From a bacterium (lineage in GTDB: Bacteria > Myxococcota_A > Polyangia > Nannocystales > Nannocystaceae): a stretch of DNA of 64,000 nucleotides. Under the pieces are notes generated by a model. It made no database searches, was not told the origin of the DNA, and saw only the letters and a list, made by a program, of their open reading frames with translations. The DNA lies in NCBI GenBank assembly GCA_024742475.1, contig JANSYI010000020.1, positions 1 to 64,000 of the forward strand, given 5' to 3'. The position numbers and the translations under genes are program-made. This document shows positions 1-8,510 of the stretch, one piece after another. Positions within the stretch are counted from its first letter, which is position 1, and every line of letters starts with the position of its first letter.

Positions 1-143
1 CGCGTATGCAGAACGGCGTCATCGCCATGCAGAGCAAGGCGGGAAGAGGGAGCTGGTTGGGCACCAGTGACCGATGACCAACGAAGCTATGCATGGTGAG
101 GGCGCCGTTATGCACTGCGTGGGACTTCTTCCACAGCCTGCGA
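1..143. other. left edge, no supported gene
   Basis: No gene can be supported here. On the minus strand an open frame begins with ATG at about 96 (MHSFVGHRSLVPNQ) and runs off the left edge after about 31 codons. It could be the start of a gene transcribed away from the window, but it has no recognisable motif and could equally be chance. Confidence 0.3.
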
Positions 144-1511
144 CTAGCGCTGGACCCACACGGTCTTGGTGTTGACGAACTCGAGGATGCCGTGGCGCGA
201 GAGCTCCCTGCCGTATCCGCTGCGCTTGATGCCACCAAAGGGCAGGCGGGGGTCCGAGCGGACGAACGCGTTGACGAAGCAAGACCCGGCCCTCAGCTCG
301 CGCTTCGCGATGTCGGTGCCCCCCGCAGGGTTCGAGGTGAACACCGCCGCCCCCAACCCGAAGTCGCTCGCGTTGGCCAGCTCGAGCGCGTGCTCGGGAT
401 CCCGCGCGATGCACATCGCAAACACGGGACCGAAGATCTCCTCGCGGAACGCGGGCGATTCCTGTGTCACGCCCGTGAGCAGCGTGAGCGGGTACCAGAA
501 CCCCTCCTCTTCGGGCACCTCCCCACCGAGTTCCAGCCGCGCACCCGCCTCGACGCAGCGGAGCACCTGCGCGTGCACGGTCTCGCGCAGGTCGGCCCTG
601 GCCATAGGGCCCAGCTCGGTGTCGGGGCTCATCGGGTCGCCGTAGTCGACAGCGCACAGCCGGGTGCGCAGCTTCTCCGCGAACGCCTCGGCGACCGGCT
701 CTTCGACGATGATTCGCTTCGCGCCGATGCAGCTCTGCCCGCCGTTGTTCAACCGGCTGCGGACCGTTGCGGCGACCGCCAGATCGAGGTCCGCGTCGGC
801 GAGCACGACGTAGGGGTCGCTGCCGCCGAGCTCGAGCACCACCTTCTTCAGCTCGCTGCCCGCAATCGCTGCGACGGCCTTGCCCGCGCGGTCGCTCCCC
901 GTGAGCGTCACGGCCGCGATGCGGTCGTCTCGAATGATCGGCTCGACCCGCTCGTTGCAGACCGCGACCACCGGTACCAACCCCTCGGGGACGCCGGCTT
1001 CACGCAGCAGCCGTTCGACCGCGAAGCCGCAGCCCAGAACGTTGGGTGCCGGCTTGACCACCACCGCGTTGCCCGCCATGAGCGCCGGCGCCACGAAGCG
1101 AAACGCCTGCCACAGGGGGAAGTTCCACGGCAGGATCGCGAGCACGACCCCAAGCGGCCGGTAGGTCACGAACGCATCCGCTTCGTCACCCACGTCGACC
1201 GGCTCGTCGGCGAGGAACGACTCTGCGTGGTCGGCGAAGAAGCGACACACCAGCGCGCACTTGTGCACCTCGGCGATCGCCTGCGTGATGGGTTTGCCCA
1301 TCTCTCGCACCATGAGCGTCGCCAACGACTCCAGCTGCGCGTCGAGCTGCTCGGCCACGGCCCGCAGCACGTCGGCGCGCTCGGCGAAGGGCACCTCCGC
1401 CCAGGAGCGCGCAGCGTCATGGGATGCAGCCAGACGCGCCTCGATCTGCGCGTCGTCGTGCTCGGGGTACGTCTCCAAGGTCGCGCCGGTCGCGGGGTTG
1501 ATCGACTCCAT
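144..1511 (-). CDS. NAD(P)-dependent aldehyde dehydrogenase, succinate-semialdehyde type
   Basis: A 455-residue ALDH-superfamily enzyme, expected to oxidise an aldehyde such as succinate semialdehyde to the acid with NAD(P)+ in the cytoplasm. Family landmarks are all present: oxyanion Asn130 in PWNFP, Lys153 in VVKPAP, general-base Glu227 in LELGGSDP, catalytic Cys261 in NNGGQSCIGAKR, and the EEIFGPV and PFGGIKRSGYGRE motifs near the C-terminus. The length and the short N-terminus (MESINPATGATLETYP) match the YneI/Sad-like SSADH group (about 460 residues) better than the 480-residue GabD group. ATG at 1511 is chosen because it starts right at the conserved NP-TG-E motif; an ATG at about 1571 would add unconserved sequence. 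It is divergent from the LytS gene. Substrate is inference. Confidence 0.9.
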   Translation of the reverse strand: MESINPATGATLETYPEHDDAQIEARLAASHDAARSWAEVPFAERADVLRAVAEQLDAQLESLATLMVREMGKPITQAIAEVHKCALVCRFFADHAESFLADEPVDVGDEADAFVTYRPLGVVLAILPWNFPLWQAFRFVAPALMAGNAVVVKPAPNVLGCGFAVERLLREAGVPEGLVPVVAVCNERVEPIIRDDRIAAVTLTGSDRAGKAVAAIAGSELKKVVLELGGSDPYVVLADADLDLAVAATVRSRLNNGGQSCIGAKRIIVEEPVAEAFAEKLRTRLCAVDYGDPMSPDTELGPMARADLRETVHAQVLRCVEAGARLELGGEVPEEEGFWYPLTLLTGVTQESPAFREEIFGPVFAMCIARDPEHALELANASDFGLGAAVFTSNPAGGTDIAKRELRAGSCFVNAFVRSDPRLPFGGIKRSGYGRELSRHGILEFVNTKTVWVQR

Positions 1512-1709
1512 GGGCTGGCGAAGCGTGCGACCCGAACGCCGATCTTGCAACACCGCTCGCCGCCGCGCAGGCCCGGCCATCGCGCAGACCGACCACTCGT
1601 CGGGGCACCCGAGCCTCGCGACCCGAGACACCTCACGCTGACTCGGGGGCGCACCGCGGCGCAGAGGCGGGCTGGACCCGCACCGCACGCCCCCGCAAGA
1701 TGGTGCTCG
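1512..1709. other. divergent intergenic region
   Basis: About 200 bases between the divergent aldehyde dehydrogenase and sensor-kinase genes. It is G+C rich and shows no clear -10/-35 pair, hairpin or coding signal. An open frame extending leftwards from the kinase is low-quality read-through antisense to the dehydrogenase. Confidence 0.4.
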
Positions 1710-2756
1710 ATGCGGGGTGAACCGAAGCGCAGCTGGATCGGCATCCTCGTCCGTCACGCCGCGATGCACCTCGTGATCGCCGGCTCGCTCACGGCCTTCA
1801 TGATCGGCGCGCGGTGGAGCTGGCTGGACCTCCTCATCACCCTGGTCGCCAACCTCACGTTCTCGGCGTGCATCGGGACCGTCTGCACCCTGGTCTACGG
1901 CAAGCTCATCCCGCGGCTCGGCGCGACCGGTTGGCGACGTGCGGTGCTCAACGCGGTGGGGTTCGCGGCGTCGGTGGCCGTCGGAGTCGAGCTCGCCCTG
2001 GTGCTCTTGCACGCGATGAACCTCGAGCTCGACAGCTCGCGCGCGATCGTCTGGCGCTTCGCCGGCGTGGTCACGATCGTCGTCCTCATCGTGACGCTGG
2101 GCTACGATCAGCTGCGCACGCGTGCTCGCGCGGTCGAGCTGCGCGAGGAGCATGCCCGCCGCGAGCTCGTCGAAGCGCAGCTCGCCAACCTCCGCGCCCG
2201 GCTCAACCCCCACTTCCTCTTCAACAGCCTCAACACGCTCGCGGGGCTGATCGAAGAAGATCCGCCCAAGGCCGTCGAGGCGCTCGAGCGGCTCTCGGAG
2301 CTCTTGCGCCACGCGCTCGAGAACACCACCACGCGCAGGACGACGCTCGGCGCCGAGCTCGACGTGCTCGAAGACTACCTGCGCATGGAACAGCTTCGGT
2401 TCGGTCGGCGCCTGAGGTGGTCGCTCGACGCCGAGCCCGAGGCTCGCTCCGCGCCGGTGCCCAGCCTGCTCTTGCAGCCCGTGGTCGAGAACGCGGTGAA
2501 GTTTGCGGTCGCGCCCCGACGCGAGGGAGGCCTGATCACCATCACCGCCCGTGCCATCGATGGACGCGTTCGGCTCGAGGTCGGCGACGACGGACCCGGG
2601 CACGCCGACAGCTCGAGCACGGGCCTCGGGGATCGCACCTTGCGTCAGCGGCTCGCGCTCGAATACGGCACCGAGGCCACACTCGCGGCGGGACCGAGGC
2701 CCTCGGGCGGCTACCTCGTCACGCTCGACCTGCCGGTGGAGGAAGGCAAGCGATGA
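1710..2756 (+). CDS. LytS/YehU-like sensor histidine kinase
   Basis: A 348-residue membrane sensor kinase. Residues about 14-132 hold hydrophobic segments, probably four membrane spans with almost no extracytoplasmic domain. A short coiled linker (RARAVELREEHARREL) follows, then the His_kinase motif NPHFLFNSLNTL with phosphoacceptor His168. The C-terminal ATPase domain has VVENAVKFA (N box) and GDDGPG plus TGLGDRTLRQRL (G boxes). This is the LytS/YehU class, which signals to LytTR-type regulators. The stop codon overlaps the start of the response regulator (ATGA), so the two are translationally coupled and form a cognate pair. ATG 1710 is chosen because upstream in-frame sequence is shadow of the dehydrogenase. 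The signal sensed is unknown. Confidence 0.9.
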   Translation: MRGEPKRSWIGILVRHAAMHLVIAGSLTAFMIGARWSWLDLLITLVANLTFSACIGTVCTLVYGKLIPRLGATGWRRAVLNAVGFAASVAVGVELALVLLHAMNLELDSSRAIVWRFAGVVTIVVLIVTLGYDQLRTRARAVELREEHARRELVEAQLANLRARLNPHFLFNSLNTLAGLIEEDPPKAVEALERLSELLRHALENTTTRRTTLGAELDVLEDYLRMEQLRFGRRLRWSLDAEPEARSAPVPSLLLQPVVENAVKFAVAPRREGGLITITARAIDGRVRLEVGDDGPGHADSSSTGLGDRTLRQRLALEYGTEATLAAGPRPSGGYLVTLDLPVEEGKR

Positions 2757-3484
2757 GCCTGCGCGTCCTCATCGTCGATGACGAAGACATCGCCCGCCGC
2801 CGGTTGGAGCGCATGCTCGCTGGCATGCCCGAGGTCGAGGTGGTCGGCACCGCGTCCGACGGCGTCCAGGCTCGCGACGCCGCCCTAGACCTCGCGCCCG
2901 ACCTCGTGCTGCTCGACATCGACATGCCCGAGTGCGACGGACTCACGCTCGCGGCGACCACGGCTCTGCCCGCGGTCATCTTCGTGACCGCCCATCGCGA
3001 GCACGCGATCGAGGCCTTCGAGGTCGACGCGGTCGACTACCTCCTCAAGCCGGTCACCCGCGCGCGACTGGTGCAGGCGCTCGACAAAGTGCGCGCCCGC
3101 AAGGCCGACGCGGCACCCGACGTGACCGAGGTCGTTCGAGAGGCCCTCGCCGATGGGCGTCGCCCGCCGAGGCTGAGCGCTCGCTGTGGCGACGTCCTGC
3201 ACGTGTTCGACGCCCGTGAAGTCCAGCGCTTGTGCGCGCGCGACAAGGTTACGTTGCTGTGGCGCGACGGCACGGAGTACGTGCTCGACGAGTCGCTCAA
3301 CGAGCTCGAGCGACGCCTCGAGGCGTGGGACTTCATCCGGGTCCACCGCTCCGAGCTGGTCAACCTGGGCGCAGTCGTCTCCGTGCACCTCGGCGGCGGC
3401 GAGAGCAGCGTGCTGCTCCGCGACGGCAGCCAGGTGCCGGTGAGCCGCCGCGCGCTCCCCCTCCTCAAGAAGCGGCTGCGCTAG
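2753..3484 (+). CDS. LytTR-family response regulator
   Basis: A 243-residue regulator with an N-terminal receiver domain (about 1-115) and a LytTR DNA-binding domain (about 140-243). Receiver residues are intact: acidic pair Asp9/Asp10 in LIVDDED, phosphoacceptor Asp55 in VLLDIDMPE, Thr79, and Lys99 in DYLLKPVTR. The LytTR part carries the family pattern FIRVHRSELVNLGAV and SRRALPLLKKRL. It starts inside the stop codon of the upstream sensor kinase and should receive phosphate from it. The target is unknown. The nearest downstream promoter, for the ABC cassette 60 bases on, carries a FUR-like palindrome and no visible LytTR direct repeat. Confidence 0.92.
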   Translation: MSLRVLIVDDEDIARRRLERMLAGMPEVEVVGTASDGVQARDAALDLAPDLVLLDIDMPECDGLTLAATTALPAVIFVTAHREHAIEAFEVDAVDYLLKPVTRARLVQALDKVRARKADAAPDVTEVVREALADGRRPPRLSARCGDVLHVFDAREVQRLCARDKVTLLWRDGTEYVLDESLNELERRLEAWDFIRVHRSELVNLGAVVSVHLGGGESSVLLRDGSQVPVSRRALPLLKKRLR

Positions 3485-3509
3485 CGAGCCCGGCTTCGCT
3501 TCATCTTAT

Positions 3510-3524
3510 TGCAATTCGATTGCA
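3510..3524. promoter_or_regulatory. FUR-family-like palindromic operator
   Basis: A perfect 6-3-6 inverted repeat, TGCAAT-TCG-ATTGCA, set in an AT-rich patch (TTATTGCAAT and ATTGCATTTAA) within an otherwise very G+C-rich chromosome. TGCAAT/ATTGCA arms resemble Fur/Mur/Zur-type boxes of alphaproteobacteria. It sits 20-35 bases before the ABC ATPase start and would overlap a -35 element, a typical repressor position. Which FUR paralogue binds is inference. Confidence 0.5.
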
Positions 3525-3544
3525 TTTAACCACGGCGCTGGTAT

Positions 3545-4255
3545 GTGTCGGCGACGCAGATGGCCGCGCCCACGACAACGGTCCTCGAGGTCCGCTCGCT
3601 CCTCAAGCGCTTTCGCGGGCCGAGCGGAGCATCCACGACGGTCGTCGACGTTCCGGCGTTCTCCCTCGCGGCGGGCGAGCAGGTGGCCATCCGCGGCGCG
3701 AGCGGCTCGGGGAAGACGACGTTCCTCAACCTCATCGCAGGCATCTCGACCCCCGACGCCGGGGTGGTCGAAATCGCCGGGCACGACCTCACCGCGCTGC
3801 GCCCCTCGCAGCGCGACCGCGTCCGGGCGCGACACGTGGGCTACGTGTTTCAGACGTTCAATCTCCTCCAGGGCTATACGGCACTGGAGAACGTCCTCGC
3901 GGGCATGATGTTTGGTCGCGGCACCGACGAGCCCTTCGCCCGCGACCTGCTGTGTCGGGTCGGTCTGGCTGATCGCCTGCACCACCAACCCAAGGCGCTC
4001 TCCGTTGGGCAACAACAGCGCGTCGCGGTCGCACGCGCCCTCGCGGGGCGCCCCGATCTCGTGCTCGCCGATGAGCCGACGGGCAACCTCGACGCCCGGC
4101 GGGCGTCAGAAGCCATGGCGATGATTCGAACGCTCTGCCGGGCGCAGGACGCCGCCTTGTTGGTGGTCAGCCACAGCCCTGCAATCCTCCGTAGGTTCGA
4201 TACGGTCCTCGACTTCGCCCAGCTCAACCGCGCCGCGCGAGAGGTCGCCGCGTGA
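3545..4255 (+). CDS. ABC transporter ATP-binding protein, MacB/LolD type
   Basis: A 236-residue ATPase subunit. It shows Walker A GASGSGKTT (51-59), Q-loop YVFQTFNLL, an unusual signature LSVGQQQRV (Val replaces the second Gly of LSGGQ), Walker B LVLADEPTGNLD and the H-loop VSHS. The order and the DEPTGNLD pattern belong to the LolD/MacB/FtsE group that powers FtsX-type permeases. GTG 3545 gives 236 residues; the internal ATG 3560 (MAAPTTTVLE) is an equally plausible start, and a -10-like TATGTG would then lie 12 nt before it. Its stop overlaps the permease start (GTGA), so the genes are coupled. See the permease for the likely role in metal handling. Confidence 0.9.
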   Translation: MSATQMAAPTTTVLEVRSLLKRFRGPSGASTTVVDVPAFSLAAGEQVAIRGASGSGKTTFLNLIAGISTPDAGVVEIAGHDLTALRPSQRDRVRARHVGYVFQTFNLLQGYTALENVLAGMMFGRGTDEPFARDLLCRVGLADRLHHQPKALSVGQQQRVAVARALAGRPDLVLADEPTGNLDARRASEAMAMIRTLCRAQDAALLVVSHSPAILRRFDTVLDFAQLNRAAREVAA

Positions 4256-5517
4256 GCCTCTTGCGCGCACTCACGCTGGTCGTTCGCAGGAGCCTTCGGC
4301 AGCACGCGGTCTCGACGACGATCACCGCCCTCATGGCGGCGCTGGCCGCCGGGTTGGTGCTCTCGGTCTTCAGCATTCAAGCGCAGACGTTCGCAGCGTT
4401 CACCGGTGGCGCGGGCGGATACGACGCCGTGCTCGGCGCCCGGGGAAGCCAGCTTCAGCTGGTGCTCAACGCGGTGTTCCATCTGGAGACCTCGCCCGGC
4501 AACATTCCGTGGTCGCTCTACGAGGAGCTCGCCGAGGACGACCGCGTCGCGTTGGCCATCCCGTACACCACCGGCGACAACTACGAGGGGTTTCGAATCG
4601 TCGGCACGACGGACGCGATGTTCGACGCGTTGGGCCATGGCGACGCCGCACGCTTCGAAGTCGAGCCTGGCGGGCGCGTGTTCGACCCCGAGCGCGGCGA
4701 GGCCGTGGTCGGCAGCTTCGCGGCTCGTCGCACCGGTCTGGCGGTGGGCAGCACGTTTCATCCATCGCACGGGGTGGCAGCGCACGGCGCCGCGGCCCAC
4801 CAGGAGGAGTATGTCGTGACCGGCGTGCTCGAGCCGACCAACACCCCCGCCGATCGCGTCATCTGGATCCCCATCGAGGGCATCTATCGAATGGGGGGAC
4901 ACGTCCTGCGCGGTTCGGGCGAGGCGTTCGAAGCCCACCCGCACGAGGAGATTCCCCAGGCGCACAAGGAGGTGAGCGCCGTGATGCTGAAGTTTCGCAG
5001 CCCGATGGCAGGCTTCGCGCTCGACCAGGAGTTCAACCGCGAACGCACCGACGCGACGCTGGCGTTTCCGTTCGGGCGCGTGATGGCGGAGTTCTTCGAC
5101 AAGCTCGGCTGGGCCGATCGCGTGCTCCGGTTCATCGCGTATCTCGTGGTCGTGGTCTCGGCCGGAGCGATCCTCGCGTCGCTGTACAACACGATCAACG
5201 AGCGCCGCCGAGAGATCGCGATCCTGAGGTCACTCGGTGCGAGCCCGCGGCTCGTGTTCCTGGCGGTCGTTCTCGAGTCCAGCGCGATCGCCTTCGTGGG
5301 CGCGATGCTGGGGTTCGTCGTCCATGCGGTCCTCTTCTTGGTCGCGGCTGCCATCCTCCGCGAACGGACCGGCGTCGTTCTCGAGCTATGGGCCTTTCAT
5401 CCCGCGCTGGTCTGGACTCCCCTCACGATGGTGTCTCTGGGAGCCATCGCGGGTTTCATTCCCGCCATGAAAGCCTACGCCACCGACGTGGCAAGCCACC
5501 TCGTCCCCCACTCCTGA
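4252..5517 (+). CDS. FtsX/MacB-like ABC permease with His-rich periplasmic loop
   Basis: A 421-residue permease with one N-terminal membrane span (about 20-42), a large MacB_PCD-like periplasmic domain (about 45-285), and three C-terminal spans of the FtsX domain (about 288-415, including NERRREIAILRSLGASP). Histidines cluster in the periplasmic domain at 170, 173, 178 and 183, then 229, 231 and 238, suggesting metal binding. The loop EPTNTPADRVIWIPIEGI fits the permease subfamily that accompanies DUF3299 proteins in proteobacteria, where related cassettes are, from memory, Zur-regulated and linked to zinc. It starts with GTG inside the ATPase stop codon and lies five bases before the DUF3299 gene, so all three form one operon. 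Direction of transport cannot be told. Confidence 0.88.
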   Translation: MSLLRALTLVVRRSLRQHAVSTTITALMAALAAGLVLSVFSIQAQTFAAFTGGAGGYDAVLGARGSQLQLVLNAVFHLETSPGNIPWSLYEELAEDDRVALAIPYTTGDNYEGFRIVGTTDAMFDALGHGDAARFEVEPGGRVFDPERGEAVVGSFAARRTGLAVGSTFHPSHGVAAHGAAAHQEEYVVTGVLEPTNTPADRVIWIPIEGIYRMGGHVLRGSGEAFEAHPHEEIPQAHKEVSAVMLKFRSPMAGFALDQEFNRERTDATLAFPFGRVMAEFFDKLGWADRVLRFIAYLVVVVSAGAILASLYNTINERRREIAILRSLGASPRLVFLAVVLESSAIAFVGAMLGFVVHAVLFLVAAAILRERTGVVLELWAFHPALVWTPLTMVSLGAIAGFIPAMKAYATDVASHLVPHS

Positions 5518-5522
5518 CCATC

Positions 5523-6260
5523 ATGAGCAACGCCAAGTACAGAGAAAAGCGCAGCCGCGCCTTCGAAACGGCGGCCATCTTCGCCGGATTCGCCGGCCTG
5601 GTACTCGCCGTGGTCGGGCCCTACGCGCGAGACAACTGGGTGCACGGCACGACATCGCGCTCTGCACCGGCGGAGGTTCGAGGCGCACGCCTCGACGCCA
5701 TGGGTACGGAGCCACCGCGCTCGGTCATCTCCGATTCGGCCTTCGCCATGGCCGCCCAACACGACGGGGTCGCCCGACGAGAGAACGGAACGCTCCGGTT
5801 CGACCGCATCGGCCCGCGCGGACACCTCAAGGTGCCGATGTCGGTCCTCGGCGGCTTCCCCTACGATCCCAAACCGCACCCGCCCGGCGCTTCGGAGCTG
5901 GGAGTCCCCGCGCCGTCGGCATCGATCCCCGATGAGATCGCCGCGCTCGACGGCAACCTCGTCGCACTCGTCGGGTTCATGGTTCCGCTCGACGTCGACG
6001 CGCGGGGCGTGAAGAGCTTCGTGCTGTCGCAGAACCGCTCGTACTGCTGCTACGGCATCAAGCCGGCCCTCAACGAGATGGTGGTGGTACAGATGGAAGA
6101 GGGCGGGCGGGCACCGTTCTCCAAGGACACGCCGCTTGCAGTGTTCGGTAGGCTCGCGGTCTCGGAGCAGCGCGAGGGCGGGCACGTCCTGAGCCTGTAC
6201 CGCATGGAGGCGACCGAGATCACCACGCTGCTCGCCTACGCGCAGGCCGTCGCGGGCTGA
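5523..6260 (+). CDS. DUF3299 protein of the ABC cassette
   Basis: A 245-residue protein with an N-terminal membrane anchor (about 17-36, FAGFAGLVLAVVGPYA), a variable middle, and a C-terminal DUF3299 domain recognised from ALDGNLVALVGFMVPLD, the paired cysteines in SYCCYGIKPALNE and the closing GRLAVSEQ segment. DUF3299 proteins are small envelope proteins of unknown biochemistry that recur beside MacB-like permeases. The double Cys and acidic surface may bind metal, but that is inference. ATG 5523 follows the permease stop by five bases. The gene ends one base before the convergent deacetylase gene. Confidence 0.8.
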   Translation: MSNAKYREKRSRAFETAAIFAGFAGLVLAVVGPYARDNWVHGTTSRSAPAEVRGARLDAMGTEPPRSVISDSAFAMAAQHDGVARRENGTLRFDRIGPRGHLKVPMSVLGGFPYDPKPHPPGASELGVPAPSASIPDEIAALDGNLVALVGFMVPLDVDARGVKSFVLSQNRSYCCYGIKPALNEMVVVQMEEGGRAPFSKDTPLAVFGRLAVSEQREGGHVLSLYRMEATEITTLLAYAQAVAG

Positions 6261-6261
6261 C

Positions 6262-7185
6262 TCAGGCCGAGTCGCTCGAGCCCATCGACGGCGGATGGTT
6301 CGCACGCCAGTGCTCGGCGATGTCGACCCGGCGGCAGACCCAGACGTCCTGATGCGACTGCACGTAGTCGAGGAACCGGGCCAGGGCCCGCGCGCGCCCA
6401 GGGCGCCCTGCGAGCCGGCAGTGCAGGCCGACCGACATCATGCGGGGCTGCTCGGCGCCCTCGGCGTAGAGCTGGTCGAACGTGTCGCGGAGGTAGGCCT
6501 CGAAGTGTGAGGGCGTGCCGAAGCCCGCCGGGCTCGAGAACCGCATGTCGTTGACGTCGAGCGTGTACGGCACGACCAGGTGCGGCCGCTCGTGCTCGGT
6601 GTCCCAGTAGGGCAGGTCGTCCGCGTACGAGTCGGCGTCGTAGAGGAAGCCTCCCTCTTCGACGCACAGCCGGCGGGTCTGCGGGCTCGTGCGGCCCTGA
6701 TAGAACCCGAGCGGGCGCGACCCCGCGATCCGCGTGTGGACCTCGACGGCCTTGCGAATGTGCTCGCGCTCGGTGGCCTCGTCGACGAACTGGTAGTCGA
6801 TCCATCGCCACCCGTGGCTGGCGATCTCGTGCCCGGCCTCGACCATCGCGGCGATGGGCTCGGGGTTGCGCTCCATCGCCATCGCCACCGCGAAACACGT
6901 CAGCGGCAGCTCACGACGGTCGAACTCGCGAAGCAGCCGCCACACCCCGACGCGCGATCCGTACTCGTACAGCGACTCCATGCTCGGGTGCCGGACGCCC
7001 TCGTACGCCTTCGCGCCGACGATCTCCGACAGGAACGTCTCCGACGCCGGGTCTCCGTGAAGCACGCAGTTCTCGGCCCCCTCCTCGAAGTTGAGGACGA
7101 ACTGCAGGGCCAGCCGAGCGCCATCGGGCCACTGCACCTGCGGGGGGACGCGGCCGTAGCCGGCGAGATCGCGGGGGTAGCTCAT
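6262..7185 (-). CDS. puuE: allantoinase PuuE-like polysaccharide deacetylase
   Basis: A 307-residue NodB-fold amidohydrolase. It carries the long PuuE N-terminus (YPRDLAGYGRVPPQVQWPDG, then FVLNFEEGAEN) and GHEIASHGWRWIDYQF, RPLGFYQGRTSP and the DADSYADDLPYW segment. These separate cofactor-independent allantoinase (purine ring catabolism, allantoin to allantoate) from peptidoglycan or chitin deacetylases. Length fits the family (about 300). No uricase or other ureide genes lie nearby, so the pathway role is inferred from homology only. ATG 7185 is preceded by TATAGT after only 7 nt with no ribosome binding site, suggesting a leaderless mRNA. Confidence 0.85.
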   Translation of the reverse strand: MSYPRDLAGYGRVPPQVQWPDGARLALQFVLNFEEGAENCVLHGDPASETFLSEIVGAKAYEGVRHPSMESLYEYGSRVGVWRLLREFDRRELPLTCFAVAMAMERNPEPIAAMVEAGHEIASHGWRWIDYQFVDEATEREHIRKAVEVHTRIAGSRPLGFYQGRTSPQTRRLCVEEGGFLYDADSYADDLPYWDTEHERPHLVVPYTLDVNDMRFSSPAGFGTPSHFEAYLRDTFDQLYAEGAEQPRMMSVGLHCRLAGRPGRARALARFLDYVQSHQDVWVCRRVDIAEHWRANHPPSMGSSDSA

Positions 7186-7192
7186 CGCGCGG

Positions 7193-7198
7193 ACTATA
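7193..7198 (-). promoter_or_regulatory. leaderless-type -10 box (TATAGT) of puuE
   Basis: TATAGT on the minus strand ends 7 nt before ATG 7185, so transcription should start at or next to the A of the start codon. No TTGACA-like -35 is evident. Confidence 0.55.
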
Positions 7199-7215
7199 CC
7201 GTGCAGGCCGGTCGG

Positions 7216-7221
7216 TAGTAT
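7216..7221 (+). promoter_or_regulatory. possible -10 box (TAGTAT) of the methyltransferase
   Basis: TAGTAT lies 11 nt before ATG 7233, which would leave a leader of only about four bases. It is back to back with the puuE -10 box, so the two divergent promoters would overlap. Confidence 0.35.
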
Positions 7222-7232
7222 GACGACGCACG

Positions 7233-7859
7233 ATGACCGCCCTCGGCAAGGAAGCGCTCGCGGAGATCAGCGCGTCGACCCTCGGTCACTACGAGCAGCG
7301 CGCCGCGCAGTTTTGGGAAGGCACGCGCGACCACGACGTCAGCCAGAACCGAGACGCGCTCCTGCGACACCTCGCCGTCAGCCCCGCGCGCATTCTCGAC
7401 TTCGGCTGCGGACCCGGGCGCGACCTCATCGCGTTTCGAGACGCGGGACACGAGGCGGTGGGGCTCGACGGCGCCGCGTCGTTTTGCGAGATGGCCCGTG
7501 CCCACTCCGGCTGCGAAGTGCTGCATCAAGACTTCCTCGCGCTGCGCCTGCCCGAGTCGGACTTCGACGGCATTTTCGCCAACGCGTCGCTCTTTCACGT
7601 CCCCTCCCAGGAGCTTCCGCGGGTGCTCGAGCAACTGCACGAGGCCCTGCGACCCGAAGGCGTGCTCTTTGCGAGCAACCCTCGCGGCGACAACGTCGAG
7701 GGCTTCAACGGAGCGCGCTACGGCAGCTACCTCGACCATACGCGGTGGTCCGCGATGGTCACCGCGCGCGGCTTCGTCGAGCTCGAGCACTACTACCGTC
7801 CGCCGGGTCGCCCGCGCCACGAGCAGCCCTGGCTCGCCACGGTGTTTCGCAAGGTCTGA
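7233..7859 (+). CDS. class I SAM-dependent methyltransferase
   Basis: A 208-residue Rossmann-fold methyltransferase. Motif I is ILDFGCGPGRD (54-64), the acidic end of strand 2 is GLDGA, motif II-like DFDGIFANASLFH follows, and the post-II region ends in an RPEGVLFASNP strand typical of Methyltransf_11/25 families. The substrate cannot be inferred. It is divergent from puuE with about 47 bases between the starts, and its stop lies directly against the end of the convergent PH-domain gene. Confidence 0.85.
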   Translation: MTALGKEALAEISASTLGHYEQRAAQFWEGTRDHDVSQNRDALLRHLAVSPARILDFGCGPGRDLIAFRDAGHEAVGLDGAASFCEMARAHSGCEVLHQDFLALRLPESDFDGIFANASLFHVPSQELPRVLEQLHEALRPEGVLFASNPRGDNVEGFNGARYGSYLDHTRWSAMVTARGFVELEHYYRPPGRPRHEQPWLATVFRKV

Positions 7860-8465
7860 CTACGCCCGAGTGTTCGCCTCGATGCGCCGGAGCAGCTCGA
7901 GCATCTCGGAGGACTGCCCGCCTTCGATCTGCCGATACGGCCGACCGGGCTCGTCGAGCGCGTCGGGCTCTTTGCCCTCGCGTCGGTTCACCTGATGCAC
8001 CTGATCGAGGATCTTCTGCTGCAGCTCGGTGGGGTTGGCAAACGCCCGCATGTTGGCGCCCGACATCGCCTCGCCCGTCATGTCGCGGACCACGACGGTG
8101 CGCATGCCCAGAAGCTTCTCCAGCCAGTCGCAGGAAATCGCCACGTCGCTGACGCGCTCGAGCGGGATGGAGCGCGCGCGAAAGCCGATGATGCCGGTCG
8201 TCACGACGACCCTCGAGTTCGTCAGCCAGAATCGGTGCTTGTTCACGTACGCCTTGATGACCAGGTAGGCGATCGGCAGTCCGATGAGGCCGAACACGGT
8301 GAACAGCATGACCATCGCGGTGGTCAACATCATGTAGCGCTGCAGCGGGGAGACCTGCGGGCGGCCCTCCATCAAGATCTCCTCCCCCTCCATCAGCGAC
8401 AAGCCAAACTCCTCGTCGAGCATGGCGGGGGCGGTGGTCGTGGCCTGGGCGGGGAGGTTCGTCAT
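7860..8465 (-). CDS. bacterial PH-domain (DUF304-like) membrane protein
   Basis: A 201-residue protein with a hydrophobic hairpin at about 46-72, then a bPH2/DUF304-like domain (HRFWLTNSRVVVTTGIIGFRARSIPLERVSDVAI) at about 77-150. The YxLTxxRvxxxxGi...ipLerv pattern is the family signature. The C-terminal tail (about 150-201) is charged and partly helical. Such proteins sit in the inner membrane; most have no known function. It is the only gene of its unit, convergent with the methyltransferase at zero distance. No ribosome binding site is obvious before ATG 8465. Confidence 0.8.
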   Translation of the reverse strand: MTNLPAQATTTAPAMLDEEFGLSLMEGEEILMEGRPQVSPLQRYMMLTTAMVMLFTVFGLIGLPIAYLVIKAYVNKHRFWLTNSRVVVTTGIIGFRARSIPLERVSDVAISCDWLEKLLGMRTVVVRDMTGEAMSGANMRAFANPTELQQKILDQVHQVNRREGKEPDALDEPGRPYRQIEGGQSSEMLELLRRIEANTRA

Positions 8466-8510
8466 CGATGGCTGGGCTCTCGAACCCGAAGATGGGGCAA
8501 ATTGTTCCGG

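Noticed and set aside
93..1709. long open frame running into the LytS gene from the left
   Set aside because: Arg/His-rich shadow of the aldehyde dehydrogenase on the opposite strand; kinase homology begins only at 1710.
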